Source: Aquilonibacter sp963703325
GTDB taxonomy: Bacteria > Vulcanimicrobiota > Vulcanimicrobiia > Vulcanimicrobiales > Vulcanimicrobiaceae
Direction: 5' to 3'
DNA length: 64,000 bases
Assembly: GCA_963703325.1 (NCBI GenBank)
Contig: OY969805.1
Span: forward strand, 3,038,001 to 3,102,000
In this document: one piece after another, positions 33,538 to 42,428 of the stretch
Position numbering within the stretch: position 1 is the first letter of the stretch
Layout: each line of letters starts with the position of its first letter
Position numbers and translations under genes: made by a program
Notes under the pieces: model-generated
What the model was told of the DNA's origin: nothing
Database searches by the model: none
Seen by the model: only the letters and a program-made list of their open reading frames with translations

Positions 33538-34096
33538 CCGCGATCACATCGCGCCCTTGGTCGAAGCGAGCCGCGACGATTCCCAATTGTATGCGTGGAG
33601 CTTCGTGCCCCAAGGCGTGGACGCGGTACGACAGTACGTCGAGCATGCACTCGCGCTGGCCCAAGGCGGCCATGCGGTTCCGTTTGCGACCATTCGCCAA
33701 AGCGACGACGCGGTGATCGGCTCGACGCGGTTCTTCGATCTTGCGCGCTGGGCGTGGCCGGCCGGCCAACGCGAGCGCGCCGTCTTCGACACCGCCGAAA
33801 TCGGCTACACCTGGCTCACGCCGTCCGCGATTCGCACCAGGGCAAATACCGAAGCCAAAGCCTTGATGCTCGAACATGCCTTTGAAACGTGGAGGGTTCA
33901 CGCGATATCCTTCCATACCGATGCGCGCAACGCGCGGTCGCGCGCCGCGATCGAACGCCTCGGTGCGCAATTCGAAGGCATCTTGCGCGCGCATCGCCTG
34001 GCGATCGATCTTGCGTCGCGCGATTCGGCGCGCTACTCGATCGTCGCGGCCGAGTGGCCGCACGTCAAAGCGCACATCGCCAATTTATTGGCATAG
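33482..34096 (+). CDS. GNAT acetyltransferase, RimJ/RimL-like
   Basis: A 204-residue acetyltransferase of the RimJ/RimL type: LRGTHVRLEPLSRDHIAPL at the start, then GYTWLTPSAIRTRANTEAKA in place of the usual RGxGxN loop, HTDARNARSRAAIERLGAQF and FEGILRAHR. The Asn of DARNARSRAAI is conserved. Such enzymes acetylate ribosomal proteins, amino-acid analogues or drugs. The substrate cannot be predicted. The start overlaps the phosphatase gene by 56 bases. An internal ATG at 33500 (MLRGTHVRL) would reduce the overlap. Confidence 0.85.
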   Translation: MSQKPFMLRGTHVRLEPLSRDHIAPLVEASRDDSQLYAWSFVPQGVDAVRQYVEHALALAQGGHAVPFATIRQSDDAVIGSTRFFDLARWAWPAGQRERAVFDTAEIGYTWLTPSAIRTRANTEAKALMLEHAFETWRVHAISFHTDARNARSRAAIERLGAQFEGILRAHRLAIDLASRDSARYSIVAAEWPHVKAHIANLLA

Positions 34097-34191
34097 TCCC
34101 GCTCGCTCGATTGCTCCCTTGGACCTATGCCCGATGATTACTTTTGCCCAGTCGGTAAGATGATGCAGGTTCTTTGCATAAGTATAGTGTC

Positions 34192-34425
34192 ATGACGAAG
34201 ATCGAAGCCTCGCTCAGCCCGGCAGAACGCGGCGTGTTGCAAAAACTACTCGACGGTTTGCGCAATCAGGATATTGCCGCGCGGCTGCGGCTGTCCGACA
34301 AGACGGTGAAGAACCACATCTCGCACATCTTGCGCAAAACGGGAACCTCGTCACGACTCGAACTGACGATCAAAGTCTACAAGCAGCGCGAGCGTGACCT
34401 GCGCCGGCGTCTGACGGCGGCGTAA
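34192..34425 (+). CDS. Stand-alone LuxR-type helix-turn-helix protein
   Basis: A 77-residue protein consisting almost only of a GerE/LuxR DNA-binding domain: LSPAERGVLQKLLDGLRNQD, IAARLRLSDKTVKNHISHIL and RKTGTSSRLEL. There is no receiver or ligand domain. It precedes the three-lipoprotein operon by 82 bases on the same strand and could regulate it. An in-frame start six codons upstream (34174) is possible. Confidence 0.85.
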   Translation: MTKIEASLSPAERGVLQKLLDGLRNQDIAARLRLSDKTVKNHISHILRKTGTSSRLELTIKVYKQRERDLRRRLTAA

Positions 34426-34507
34426 ACAGGCACTAACAACTCCAGGAAAACCCGGTCCGGGCCAAAGGACGCAAGGGAGCGGCAGTCGCCCTCCAGGAAC
34501 TAGGGTC

Positions 34508-36811
34508 ATGCGTCTTAGGGTAGCCCTGGTCTTCTTTGCGCTTGGCGTGGTCATCGTCGGATGCGGCGGAGGTGGTAAGTCGGGCATCGTCCCGACGCTC
34601 ACCAGTCCGGGTTCCGGCGGCGCCAACCCGTCGAGCGGGACAAAAACGACCCGCGCCACCATCGCGCTGTACGTCCCGCCGGCCAACAAACAAGCGTCGT
34701 CGCGCCGGCCGTTCTATATCTCGCCGAACACGCAAGCGTTCGGCGTCGTCGTGCTCCCCTACCCGTCGGTCGTTCCGAGCCCGGTCCCCACCACCAATAT
34801 CCAAATCTTTCCGGTCACCACGCCGAGCCCGTGCGCGGCGGCAAGCGGCGGCGGCGAGACCTGCAACTTCACCGTCACCGCGCCGGTCGGCACCGATCTC
34901 TTTATCGTCGCCGCCTTCGCGACCGCGGCACCCACCGGCAACACGACGCCGCTGTCGGCGTTCGTCTCGGGTCCGGTGACGGTAAGCCTCAGCCCTGCTC
35001 CCGATGCAACGCCGCTCGGATTTACGCTCGACGGCATCGTGTACAGCGTCGTGGTTACGGTGGCAAGTCCCGATCCGGGCAACACGCCGAATACGCAAGT
35101 TTTTACCGTCGGTGTGCCGACTTCGGCGCCGCTTGCCGTCACTGCCTACGACGCGAGCGGCAATCTCGTCATGAGCGATCCAACGACCCCATATTACAAT
35201 CCGATCGTCATCCAAGCATCGCCGGCAGCCGACGGTCTCACGCTTGCGCTCACATCGAGTTCCGCGTGCGGAAGCAGTGCGTCGGGCGCCGTTGCAACGA
35301 TCGACTGCGCGGGCGATCTCGGCAACGTGCACGTTTTGTACGACGGCACGCCGCGTCCCGACGCCAACGATCATTTGATCGACAACTACGCGGTCTACTC
35401 GTCGACCGCGCCCAACCCGACACCGTCGCCGGCAAACTACGTGCTCGCCGGCAATATCCAATCGTGGCCACTCAATACCGGCAACTACGTCTACGACGCC
35501 TACCTCGGCACGTTGAGTGGCGGCGCGTTCTGGTACCTCGCGTACTTCCAGAGCGGGAACGACTGGATCACCGGCACCTTCGACCCGGCGACGGGAATCG
35601 CGGGTGCATCGGCGCCGCTCAGCGTTACCAACGGCGTCCTCAGCGCTGCAACGTCGGCCAACGGAAACCTCTGGATCGTCGATGCATTCGGTTCCGGCCC
35701 TTCGAAGATCTCGTGTTACACGTCTGCATCGAGCGGCGGCGCGCCGGTCGTCAGCATCATCCCGGTTGCGCCGAACAGCGATGCGATGCGGGTGTCGGCG
35801 GTCACGGTCGATAGTTCGGGGAATCTCTGGTACGTCGGCTACGACAACGTCGAGACACCCGATATGTACGGCGGCTACTTCAATGTGTCGTCAGGATGCA
35901 CCGCGCCAAATCCGAATCCGCCGGTCGCGCAATTCTCGCTCAACGGTGACATGGCCGACTACTTCGCAGCGCTGGCGCCGATACCGGGTAGCGGCGCGGC
36001 CATGATCGCGGACGGCGAATACGGTCACGGCGTGTTCGTTATGGCGACGAGCAGTCCAGCGGCGCTTTCGACCGTGCCGCCGGTGCTCGAATCACCGAAC
36101 GGCTACGGCATTGCCGTCGACGGCGCCGGCACAACGTATGCGGGATTCACCGAGAGCTCGACCAGCGACGTCGAGACGTTCGCGGCAGGCGCCTCAATGA
36201 TGAACACGCTGCTCGATCTCGCTCCGAATCCCGTCGCAAGCGGAGTGCCGGGCCCACAACCCTCCGCCGCGCTCAATGCGTTTTCGCCGACCGGCGGGGC
36301 CGCCGACCGCCTGGACTACACCGACGTCGCCTATGAAGCGCTCGGCTTGATTGTATCGGTTCCGTCGTCGCCGATGCCGATACTCGTTTCGCTGCCGAAT
36401 TCTGCCTACGTGCTCCCGGCTGCGTACACCAGCAAGGGCGCACCGTACGTGCTCGACATGGACGCGAATGAGAACCTCAACATCGTTCGCGTGCTGCCGA
36501 CCAAAACGTGGTGGGTACCGAACATCTCGCTCAACTCCGCATGCGGTACGACGGCACTGCTTACTATTTTGGAACGCGGCGATAGCGGTCCGTTCACCGT
36601 CAACATCCCGCCGGCCAGCGGTGTTACCGCAGCGCAATTGCCCGGCGCCGATCACGACTTCTGGCTCAGCGTTCCGAACACCGGCGCATCGTTTAGCGCG
36701 ACCGTCACCGACGCGCACGGTCGTCAAGAAACCTTTAACGTAACATCCACGCCTAGCAGCGTGACCTGCGGACTCGCACATCGGAGACTTAGCACGCACC
36801 GCCACACCTAG
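34508..36811 (+). CDS. Large secreted lipoprotein, paralog 1 of a tandem triplet
   Basis: A 767-residue predicted lipoprotein with signal MRLRVALVFFALGVVIVGCG and the lipidated Cys about residue 19 in VIVGCGGGG, followed by a Gly/Ser/Thr linker. Conserved blocks shared with the next two genes are the entry FYISPNTQAFGV, TPSPCAAASGGGETCNFTVT with two Cys, APVGTDLFIVAAFAT, FTLDGIVYSVVVTV, a propeller-like middle (SSGNLWYVGYDN, VDGAGTTYAGF), GAADRLDYTDVAYEALGL, LLTILERGDSGPFTV and the terminal VTCGLAHRRL. I recognise no characterised family. The middle resembles NHL/SMP-type six-bladed propellers. Confidence 0.85.
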   Translation: MRLRVALVFFALGVVIVGCGGGGKSGIVPTLTSPGSGGANPSSGTKTTRATIALYVPPANKQASSRRPFYISPNTQAFGVVVLPYPSVVPSPVPTTNIQIFPVTTPSPCAAASGGGETCNFTVTAPVGTDLFIVAAFATAAPTGNTTPLSAFVSGPVTVSLSPAPDATPLGFTLDGIVYSVVVTVASPDPGNTPNTQVFTVGVPTSAPLAVTAYDASGNLVMSDPTTPYYNPIVIQASPAADGLTLALTSSSACGSSASGAVATIDCAGDLGNVHVLYDGTPRPDANDHLIDNYAVYSSTAPNPTPSPANYVLAGNIQSWPLNTGNYVYDAYLGTLSGGAFWYLAYFQSGNDWITGTFDPATGIAGASAPLSVTNGVLSAATSANGNLWIVDAFGSGPSKISCYTSASSGGAPVVSIIPVAPNSDAMRVSAVTVDSSGNLWYVGYDNVETPDMYGGYFNVSSGCTAPNPNPPVAQFSLNGDMADYFAALAPIPGSGAAMIADGEYGHGVFVMATSSPAALSTVPPVLESPNGYGIAVDGAGTTYAGFTESSTSDVETFAAGASMMNTLLDLAPNPVASGVPGPQPSAALNAFSPTGGAADRLDYTDVAYEALGLIVSVPSSPMPILVSLPNSAYVLPAAYTSKGAPYVLDMDANENLNIVRVLPTKTWWVPNISLNSACGTTALLTILERGDSGPFTVNIPPASGVTAAQLPGADHDFWLSVPNTGASFSATVTDAHGRQETFNVTSTPSSVTCGLAHRRLSTHRHT

Positions 36812-36819
36812 GAGGAACC

Positions 36820-39102
36820 ATGCGCACGTTACTTACCGGTTCGCTTTTCGCCCTTGCGGTGCTGGTTGCGGCGTGCGGCGGCGGCGGGAAATCCAGTCTG
36901 CTCCCGAACGCCGCGAATCCCGGCGGTGCGAATCAGCCTCCAGCGACGAAAACCGCCAACGCGACGATCGTGCTGAACATCCCGCCGCCAAGCCGGCAAG
37001 CATCGCGCCGGCCCTTCTACGTTTCGCCGGGCACGCAGTCACTCGGCGCATTGGCGGTGCTGGCGACCTCGACCGAAACGCCGTCACCCACGAATCTGAC
37101 GATCTATCCGGTTGCGACGCCGAGCCCGTGCGCGGCAGCCAGCGGCGGCGGCTACACCTGCACGCTCACCGTCAGCGCACCGATCGGCACCGACAATTTC
37201 TTCGTGGCGGCCTTTGCCACCGCAAGTCCCAACGCGCATGCCGTGCCGCTGTCAGAATACATCGCGACGGGTATTGTCGTCAGCGCAAGCCCCGCGCCCG
37301 GCGCAACGCCGCTCACCTTTACGCTCGACGGTGTCGTGTACTCGGTGGTGATCACGGTGCCTAGCGCCGATCCGGCGGGATCGAATACACAGCTCTTTCC
37401 GGCCGGTGTTGCGGCGTCGCCTTTGCCGCTCGGCGTCACCGCCTACGACTCGAGCAACGCGCCGATCCTCACCAACGTCACCGATACGTTTGCCAGCCCG
37501 ATCGCGATTACGGTGTCGCCGGCAAGTGAAGGCATCAGTCTTGCGCTCAACGGTGCGACGTGCAGCAGCGGCGGTGGCGCGGCGGTCGCGATCGGCTGCG
37601 CCGCCGATCTCAATCACGTCGACTTCGCCTATGACGGTACGACGACGCCCGATCCCAACGATCACGTGGTCGATACCTACACCATCGCATCCTCGACGCA
37701 ACAAGGAAATCCCACCCCGTCGCCTGCGACGGTGAAGCTCGCGAGCAACATTCTCACCTGGCAGATCGCGTCGAGTTCGCTCGGGATCGACTCCAGCTAC
37801 CTGCAGCGCAGTCCGAGTGGTCCGTTTGTCTACCTCGCGGCTGGTGAGGAAGCAAATTACATTGGGACGTTCACGCCTTCGCCTACGCTCAACGTTCCGG
37901 CGCCGTCGACCTTGAACGGTGTCACGAGTCTCTACGAATTCGCCATCGCTCCCACCGGCGGGGCATTGTGGGTCGCCGACAACGGTTATATCGACTGCTT
38001 CACGTCGGTCGCGAGCGCGATGGGCGGTGCGACGCCGTCGCCGTCGGAACTTACCGTCTACGACTCGGTCGAGGGTCAGGTGGACGTCACGAGTCTCGCG
38101 GTCGACGCATCTGACAACGTGTGGTACGTCGGTTTCGATGACGGTGACGATGAAGACTCCGGCGACGTCTTCGCCGGCTACTTCTCCGCGCCGTCCGGAT
38201 GCAGTTCCGCTCCCGAAACGGCCTTCGCAAATACGCAATTGCTTGGCGACAGCTACGACTATTACCCGAACGTTGCGGCGTTCTCGAGCGGTATCGCCGT
38301 GACGAGTGACGGCGACAGCGGAAGCGGCGTCTACGTCATCCCGGCCAGCAGCCCGGCGACAGCGAACGCAATCGCGCCGGTGCTTTCCGGCGGGTACGGG
38401 GAGGGCGAAGCGATCGACGGTTCGGGAACGACGTATGCATCGTTTAGTAACAGCGGGGCGGATATCGAGACGCTCGCATCAGGCGGATCGTCGCTCTCGC
38501 AATTGCTTCTGCTTCCACCGACATCGCAGAGCGGCGGCAACTATCTTCCCGACCCCTTTTCACTCGCGGCGTTCTCACCAACCAATACCGCCGCCGATCG
38601 CTTGATGTATCTCGACAATCAGTACTATGCGCTCGGCTTAGTTGAGAACGTCCCGGCGTCGCCGATGCCGATCCTCGCCGGGATTCCGAATGCCGGCGAA
38701 ATGCAGAGCAACGCGTACAGCGCCAAAGGCGCCGAATACCTTATCTATCAAGACGCCAGCCAGAATCTGGATCTCGCGCGGGTCATTCCGACGACGACGT
38801 GGACCGTTCCGAGTACGGTCCCGCCGGCCGACTGCAACACCAGCGGACTGCTCACGATCCTCGAACGCGGCGATAGCGAGCCATTCACGGTCACGTTCGG
38901 GAGCGGCGCGAGCGGAACGGTGTTTGCCGGTGACGTCCACAACTATTGGTTCAACAGCAGCGATGCGCCGTTCACGGTGACGGTGAGCGCGGCCGGCCGA
39001 ACCGAAACCTATACCATGAGCAACCCGCAGTCATCGTATTACTGCGGGCTTGCCCACCGGCCGCTGCACGGGCGGCGCACCATCCACCAACCTGCGAGGT
39101 AA
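36820..39102 (+). CDS. Large secreted lipoprotein, paralog 2 of the triplet
   Basis: A 760-residue paralog of the preceding gene, starting eight bases after its stop with an excellent ribosome site (AGGAGG, four bases). The signal and lipobox are LAVLVAACGGGGKSS. The same block order is present: FYVSPGTQSLGALAV, SGGGYTCTLTVSAPIGTDNF, FTLDGVVYSVVITV, DPNDHVVDTYTIAS, VDASDNVWYVGFDDGDDEDS, DGSGTTYASF, TAADRLMYLDNQYYALGL, LLTILERGDSEPFTV and YYCGLAHRPL. It differs from paralog 1 mostly in the propeller-like middle. Function unknown. A cell-surface binding or sensing role is only inference. Confidence 0.85.
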   Translation: MRTLLTGSLFALAVLVAACGGGGKSSLLPNAANPGGANQPPATKTANATIVLNIPPPSRQASRRPFYVSPGTQSLGALAVLATSTETPSPTNLTIYPVATPSPCAAASGGGYTCTLTVSAPIGTDNFFVAAFATASPNAHAVPLSEYIATGIVVSASPAPGATPLTFTLDGVVYSVVITVPSADPAGSNTQLFPAGVAASPLPLGVTAYDSSNAPILTNVTDTFASPIAITVSPASEGISLALNGATCSSGGGAAVAIGCAADLNHVDFAYDGTTTPDPNDHVVDTYTIASSTQQGNPTPSPATVKLASNILTWQIASSSLGIDSSYLQRSPSGPFVYLAAGEEANYIGTFTPSPTLNVPAPSTLNGVTSLYEFAIAPTGGALWVADNGYIDCFTSVASAMGGATPSPSELTVYDSVEGQVDVTSLAVDASDNVWYVGFDDGDDEDSGDVFAGYFSAPSGCSSAPETAFANTQLLGDSYDYYPNVAAFSSGIAVTSDGDSGSGVYVIPASSPATANAIAPVLSGGYGEGEAIDGSGTTYASFSNSGADIETLASGGSSLSQLLLLPPTSQSGGNYLPDPFSLAAFSPTNTAADRLMYLDNQYYALGLVENVPASPMPILAGIPNAGEMQSNAYSAKGAEYLIYQDASQNLDLARVIPTTTWTVPSTVPPADCNTSGLLTILERGDSEPFTVTFGSGASGTVFAGDVHNYWFNSSDAPFTVTVSAAGRTETYTMSNPQSSYYCGLAHRPLHGRRTIHQPAR

Positions 39103-39105
39103 TCG

Positions 39106-41535
39106 ATGCGCACGCTGCTAACGGGTTCACTCTTTGCACTTGCTCTGCTCGTCGCCGCTTGCGGCGGCGGCGGTTCCGGCATGTTGCCGGCATCCGGCGG
39201 TGGCTCGAGCGGGAATACGCAAGGGCAAACTTCCAAGTTGCCGATCGCGTTGTACGTGCCCCCGGCAAACAAACAAGCCGCGTCGCGCAAGCCCTTCTAC
39301 ATATCATCGAGCACGCAATCGTTTGGTGTGTTGGCCGTGCCGGTGACATCGACCGAATCACCCAACCCGATCAATATGCAGATCTTCCCGGTCGCGACGC
39401 CGAGCCCGTGCGCAGTCGCCAGCAGCGGCGGTTATGAGTGTACACTCACCGTGGTTGCGCCGGTCGGGAACGACATCTTCTACATCGGCGCATTTGCAAC
39501 CGCAAGTCCGAACGCCAATGCGGTGCCGCTTTCCGAATTCCAGACCGGCCAGATCACCGTCGGCGGCAGTCCCAATCCGAATGCGACGCCGCTGTCGTTC
39601 ACGCTCAACGGCGTTGTGTACCGGGTCGTGGTCAGCGTGCCGAGTCCCGATCCGGGCAACACGCCGAACACGCAGGTCTTTCCGGCCGGTACGCCGTCGT
39701 CGAGCTGGCCGCTCGGCATTACCGCCTATGATTCATCCGGCAATGCGATCGCGAGCGATCCGACCATCGCGTTCGCCGATCCGATCGTCGTGACGGTGTC
39801 ACCCGCCGACGGCGCGATTGGTCTCGTGCTGAACTCGCAGTGCAGTAGCCCAACCCTGCAAGCGCGCAAACGTATGGACTACTTCACCGGCGGGTCGACG
39901 TCGGTGTCGATCGCGTGCGCGGCCGATCTCGACAACGTGCAGTTCGGCTACACCGGCCTCACCACGCCCGATCCCAACGATCACGTGGTCGATACGTTCA
40001 CGATCTCCACCGCAACGCAAATGGTCTCGCCTGCGCCCTCACCGGCCAACGTCGTGCTCTCGAGCAACGTGCTGACCTGGCAGCTTGGTCCCAACGATTC
40101 AGGTCTCTATAGCGGCCAGCTCGTGCGCAACGCCAGTGGCCAACTCGTGTATCTCGCGACCGATGGCGACGGCGGCAACTACATGGGCACGTTCGACCCG
40201 TCGACGCAGACCGTCGTCAACAGCGGTACGCTCAACGGCAACGTGAACTACCCGGCCGGCTTTGCGCTCGATGCAAGCGGCACACTTTGGCTTGCCGATA
40301 GCGCCTATGGCGTCCTCGATTGCTGGCCCTCGGTTGCAGACGCGTCGTCCGGCGCGGCGCCGGTGGCCACCATCGCGCCCTACACGCCAGGCGGCGACAC
40401 CGTATCGGTTCTCGCGGTCGCAGTCGACGCAGTCAACAACATCTGGTATGTCGGATACGACACCGGCGGATGCGGCGAAGAATGCGAAGCGCGTCACCGC
40501 AATCACGTCGACATCATTCCGTCGGCGGACCCCGGCTACACCTACGCCGGGTACATTCCCGCGACGGCGTGCACGGCTTCGGTGAACACGTCGCCCGTCG
40601 CGTCCGCATTCTTGTCTGCTGACTACGACGACAACTATCCGCTTCTCGCGCCGCTCAATAGTGCGAGTGGGGACGGCGTTGTCGTGGGCTCCGGCAATAG
40701 CGAGGGCGGGGCCTACGTCGTGACGACGTCGAGCGGCACCGTCAATCCCGTGTTATCGCAACTCAATGGAGGCAATAGCTACGGCGCGGGCGTTGCGGTC
40801 GACGGCGCGGGCACCGCCTATGCTGCGTTCGAAACCGGCTCTGCCGCAGATATCGAGAGCATGCCGACGAGCGGCGATGCCTTGACTACGCTCTTGGACC
40901 TACCGCCAACCTCGGGATCGTTCCCGAGTCCGCAGCCCTGGAGCATCGATGCATTCTCGCCGACCAGCGCCGCGGCCGACCGGCTCGACTATGCCGACAT
41001 GGACTACTCTGCACTGGGACTGGTTGAAAGCGTACCGGCATCGCCGATGCCGTTGCTCGTGCCAATTCCGAGCGCCGACGCCGCGATGTGGGCGACGCAC
41101 TCCGCCAAAGGCGGCGAGTATATGCTCTACCTCGATGTCAGCGGGAACCTCGATCTCGCACGGGCCATCCCGACCACGACCTGGTCCGTACCCGACACGC
41201 AGGCCGAGAGCGCCTGCGGATATGCCGAGGGACTGCTCGGCATCGTCGAGCGCGGCGACCGCGGGCCCTTTACGGTAACCTACAGTCCGGCACCGGAGTC
41301 GAACGCCGTTCTCCCGGGTACCGACCATGATTACTTCACGGAATTCAGCAGCGTGCCCAGCAGCGCTAGCGTGCAAGTTGAGGACGCCGGCGGACGCACC
41401 GAGACCTATCCGATCTCGTTCGTCACGTTACCGATCGAATGCGGCAGCGCGACTCGGCCGTTCTACACGCGCCCGCGGCCTACGCTGAAATTCTCCAGGG
41501 CAGCCAAGGCCAAAGTGGGTATAGGAACACCATGA
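39106..41535 (+). CDS. Large secreted lipoprotein, paralog 3 of the triplet
   Basis: An 809-residue third paralog, three bases after the second. The lipobox is ALLVAACGGGGSG. Its blocks match the others (FYISSSTQSFGVLAV, SSGGYECTLTVVAPVGNDIF, FTLNGVVYRVVVSV, DPNDHVVDTFTIST, VDAVNNIWYVGYDTG, DGAGTAYAAF, AAADRLDYADMDYSALGL, LGIVERGDRGPFTV, IECGSATRPF). It carries unique additions: an insert near SPTLQARKRMDYFTGG and GGCGEECEARHRNH, which adds three Cys and two His between strands. That insert could be a metal or disulphide site. The stop overlaps the next start (ATGA). Confidence 0.85.
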   Translation: MRTLLTGSLFALALLVAACGGGGSGMLPASGGGSSGNTQGQTSKLPIALYVPPANKQAASRKPFYISSSTQSFGVLAVPVTSTESPNPINMQIFPVATPSPCAVASSGGYECTLTVVAPVGNDIFYIGAFATASPNANAVPLSEFQTGQITVGGSPNPNATPLSFTLNGVVYRVVVSVPSPDPGNTPNTQVFPAGTPSSSWPLGITAYDSSGNAIASDPTIAFADPIVVTVSPADGAIGLVLNSQCSSPTLQARKRMDYFTGGSTSVSIACAADLDNVQFGYTGLTTPDPNDHVVDTFTISTATQMVSPAPSPANVVLSSNVLTWQLGPNDSGLYSGQLVRNASGQLVYLATDGDGGNYMGTFDPSTQTVVNSGTLNGNVNYPAGFALDASGTLWLADSAYGVLDCWPSVADASSGAAPVATIAPYTPGGDTVSVLAVAVDAVNNIWYVGYDTGGCGEECEARHRNHVDIIPSADPGYTYAGYIPATACTASVNTSPVASAFLSADYDDNYPLLAPLNSASGDGVVVGSGNSEGGAYVVTTSSGTVNPVLSQLNGGNSYGAGVAVDGAGTAYAAFETGSAADIESMPTSGDALTTLLDLPPTSGSFPSPQPWSIDAFSPTSAAADRLDYADMDYSALGLVESVPASPMPLLVPIPSADAAMWATHSAKGGEYMLYLDVSGNLDLARAIPTTTWSVPDTQAESACGYAEGLLGIVERGDRGPFTVTYSPAPESNAVLPGTDHDYFTEFSSVPSSASVQVEDAGGRTETYPISFVTLPIECGSATRPFYTRPRPTLKFSRAAKAKVGIGTP

Positions 41536-41906
41536 AACAGCTCGCTCTTTTCGCGCTTGCACTCGCGCTGGTGGCGCCCGCCGCTGCCGGCGCGCAAACG
41601 CTCGCACAAAATGCCAATACGCGCCAAGCGATCTTGGAAGTCGAGTATCAGCTGCTCCAACCCGGCGTCTCGCCCGATCGCGTCGCAGCGCTTCAAGCCC
41701 GCGCCGCGCAGCTTCAGGCGCAGGCCAACGGCAGCGATTTCCCAACCCTGACGATCCCGCAGTGGGGTACATGCGATGCCGACAATTCCGTCATCGCCTA
41801 TCTTCAGGATCAGCTCGCGACGACGAATTTGGACTACCAGCAAACCGTGATCGACCAACGCGCAATCTACGATCTGAGTGTGAACCTCAAACAGAGGGGT
41901 TGTTAG
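41532..41906 (+). CDS. Small secreted helical protein ending the lipoprotein operon
   Basis: A 124-residue protein with a Sec signal (MKQLALFALALALVAPAAAG, cleavage after AQT region). The mature part is helical: NTRQAILEVEYQLLQPGVS, DRVAALQARAAQLQAQANG and DYQQTVIDQRAIYDLSVNL, with two Cys (WGTCDADN and the C-terminal Cys) that could pair. ATG 41532 overlaps the stop of lipoprotein 3 by four bases, so it is translationally coupled and probably functions with the triplet. Family not recognised. Confidence 0.8.
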   Translation: MKQLALFALALALVAPAAAGAQTLAQNANTRQAILEVEYQLLQPGVSPDRVAALQARAAQLQAQANGSDFPTLTIPQWGTCDADNSVIAYLQDQLATTNLDYQQTVIDQRAIYDLSVNLKQRGC

Positions 41907-41917
41907 CGTAGGCACAC

Positions 41918-41977
41918 TTTGTCATCCCGAGCGTAGCGCTTTTGTCATCCCGAGCGTAGCGCAGCGTAGTCGAGGGA
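41918..41977 (+). repeat. Tandem class A repeats (one partial, one full)
   Basis: A truncated copy (41918-41939, ending after GAGCGTAGCG) is followed by a complete copy (41942-41977). The terminal GAGGGA of the full copy stands seven bases before the next start codon, at ideal ribosome-binding distance. Confidence 0.9.
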
Positions 41978-41984
41978 CCGCACA

Positions 41985-42428
41985 ATGACTTACGATCCGG
42001 CGAATCCGCCGCTTCTCGCGCCGAACGAGCCGCTGCCGGGGAAGGGCTTTGTCGTCACGACATTGCTCATCGTCAAAGACGTCAAACGATCGCGTGACTA
42101 TTACCATCACGTCTTCGGTGCGCACGTGATCGACGAAGAAGATCCCGCGACGCTGCGTCTCGCTAATACCTGGCTGCTGATCGCTCGCGGCGGCGGTCCT
42201 ACCGACGACAAGCCGACCGTCACCGCAGCCCCGCCCCACGATCCTGACCACCTCAGCATCGCGTTGAACCTTCGTGTCGCCGACATCGACGAATGCTATA
42301 AGCTGTGGAAATCGCGCGGCGCACACTTCCTCACCGAACCCAAAGTCCACAAGGACGCGGGCGAGATTCGCTGTTACATCCGCGATCCCGACGGCTATCT
42401 TATCGAAGTGGGCCAAACGACGGATTAA
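41985..42428 (+). CDS. VOC-family (glyoxalase/bleomycin-resistance fold) protein
   Basis: A 147-residue VOC protein: VTTLLIVKDVKRSRDYYHHV in the first beta-alpha-beta unit, HLSIALNLRVADIDECYKLW in the second, and EIRCYIRDPDGYLIEVGQTT at the C terminus with the usual Glu ligand. The N-terminal 20 residues are Pro-rich and extra. VOC proteins include dioxygenases, isomerases and antibiotic-binding proteins, and no specific role can be given. The ribosome site appears to come from the class A repeat just upstream. It is convergent with, and overlaps by four bases, the reductase gene. Confidence 0.85.
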   Translation: MTYDPANPPLLAPNEPLPGKGFVVTTLLIVKDVKRSRDYYHHVFGAHVIDEEDPATLRLANTWLLIARGGGPTDDKPTVTAAPPHDPDHLSIALNLRVADIDECYKLWKSRGAHFLTEPKVHKDAGEIRCYIRDPDGYLIEVGQTTD

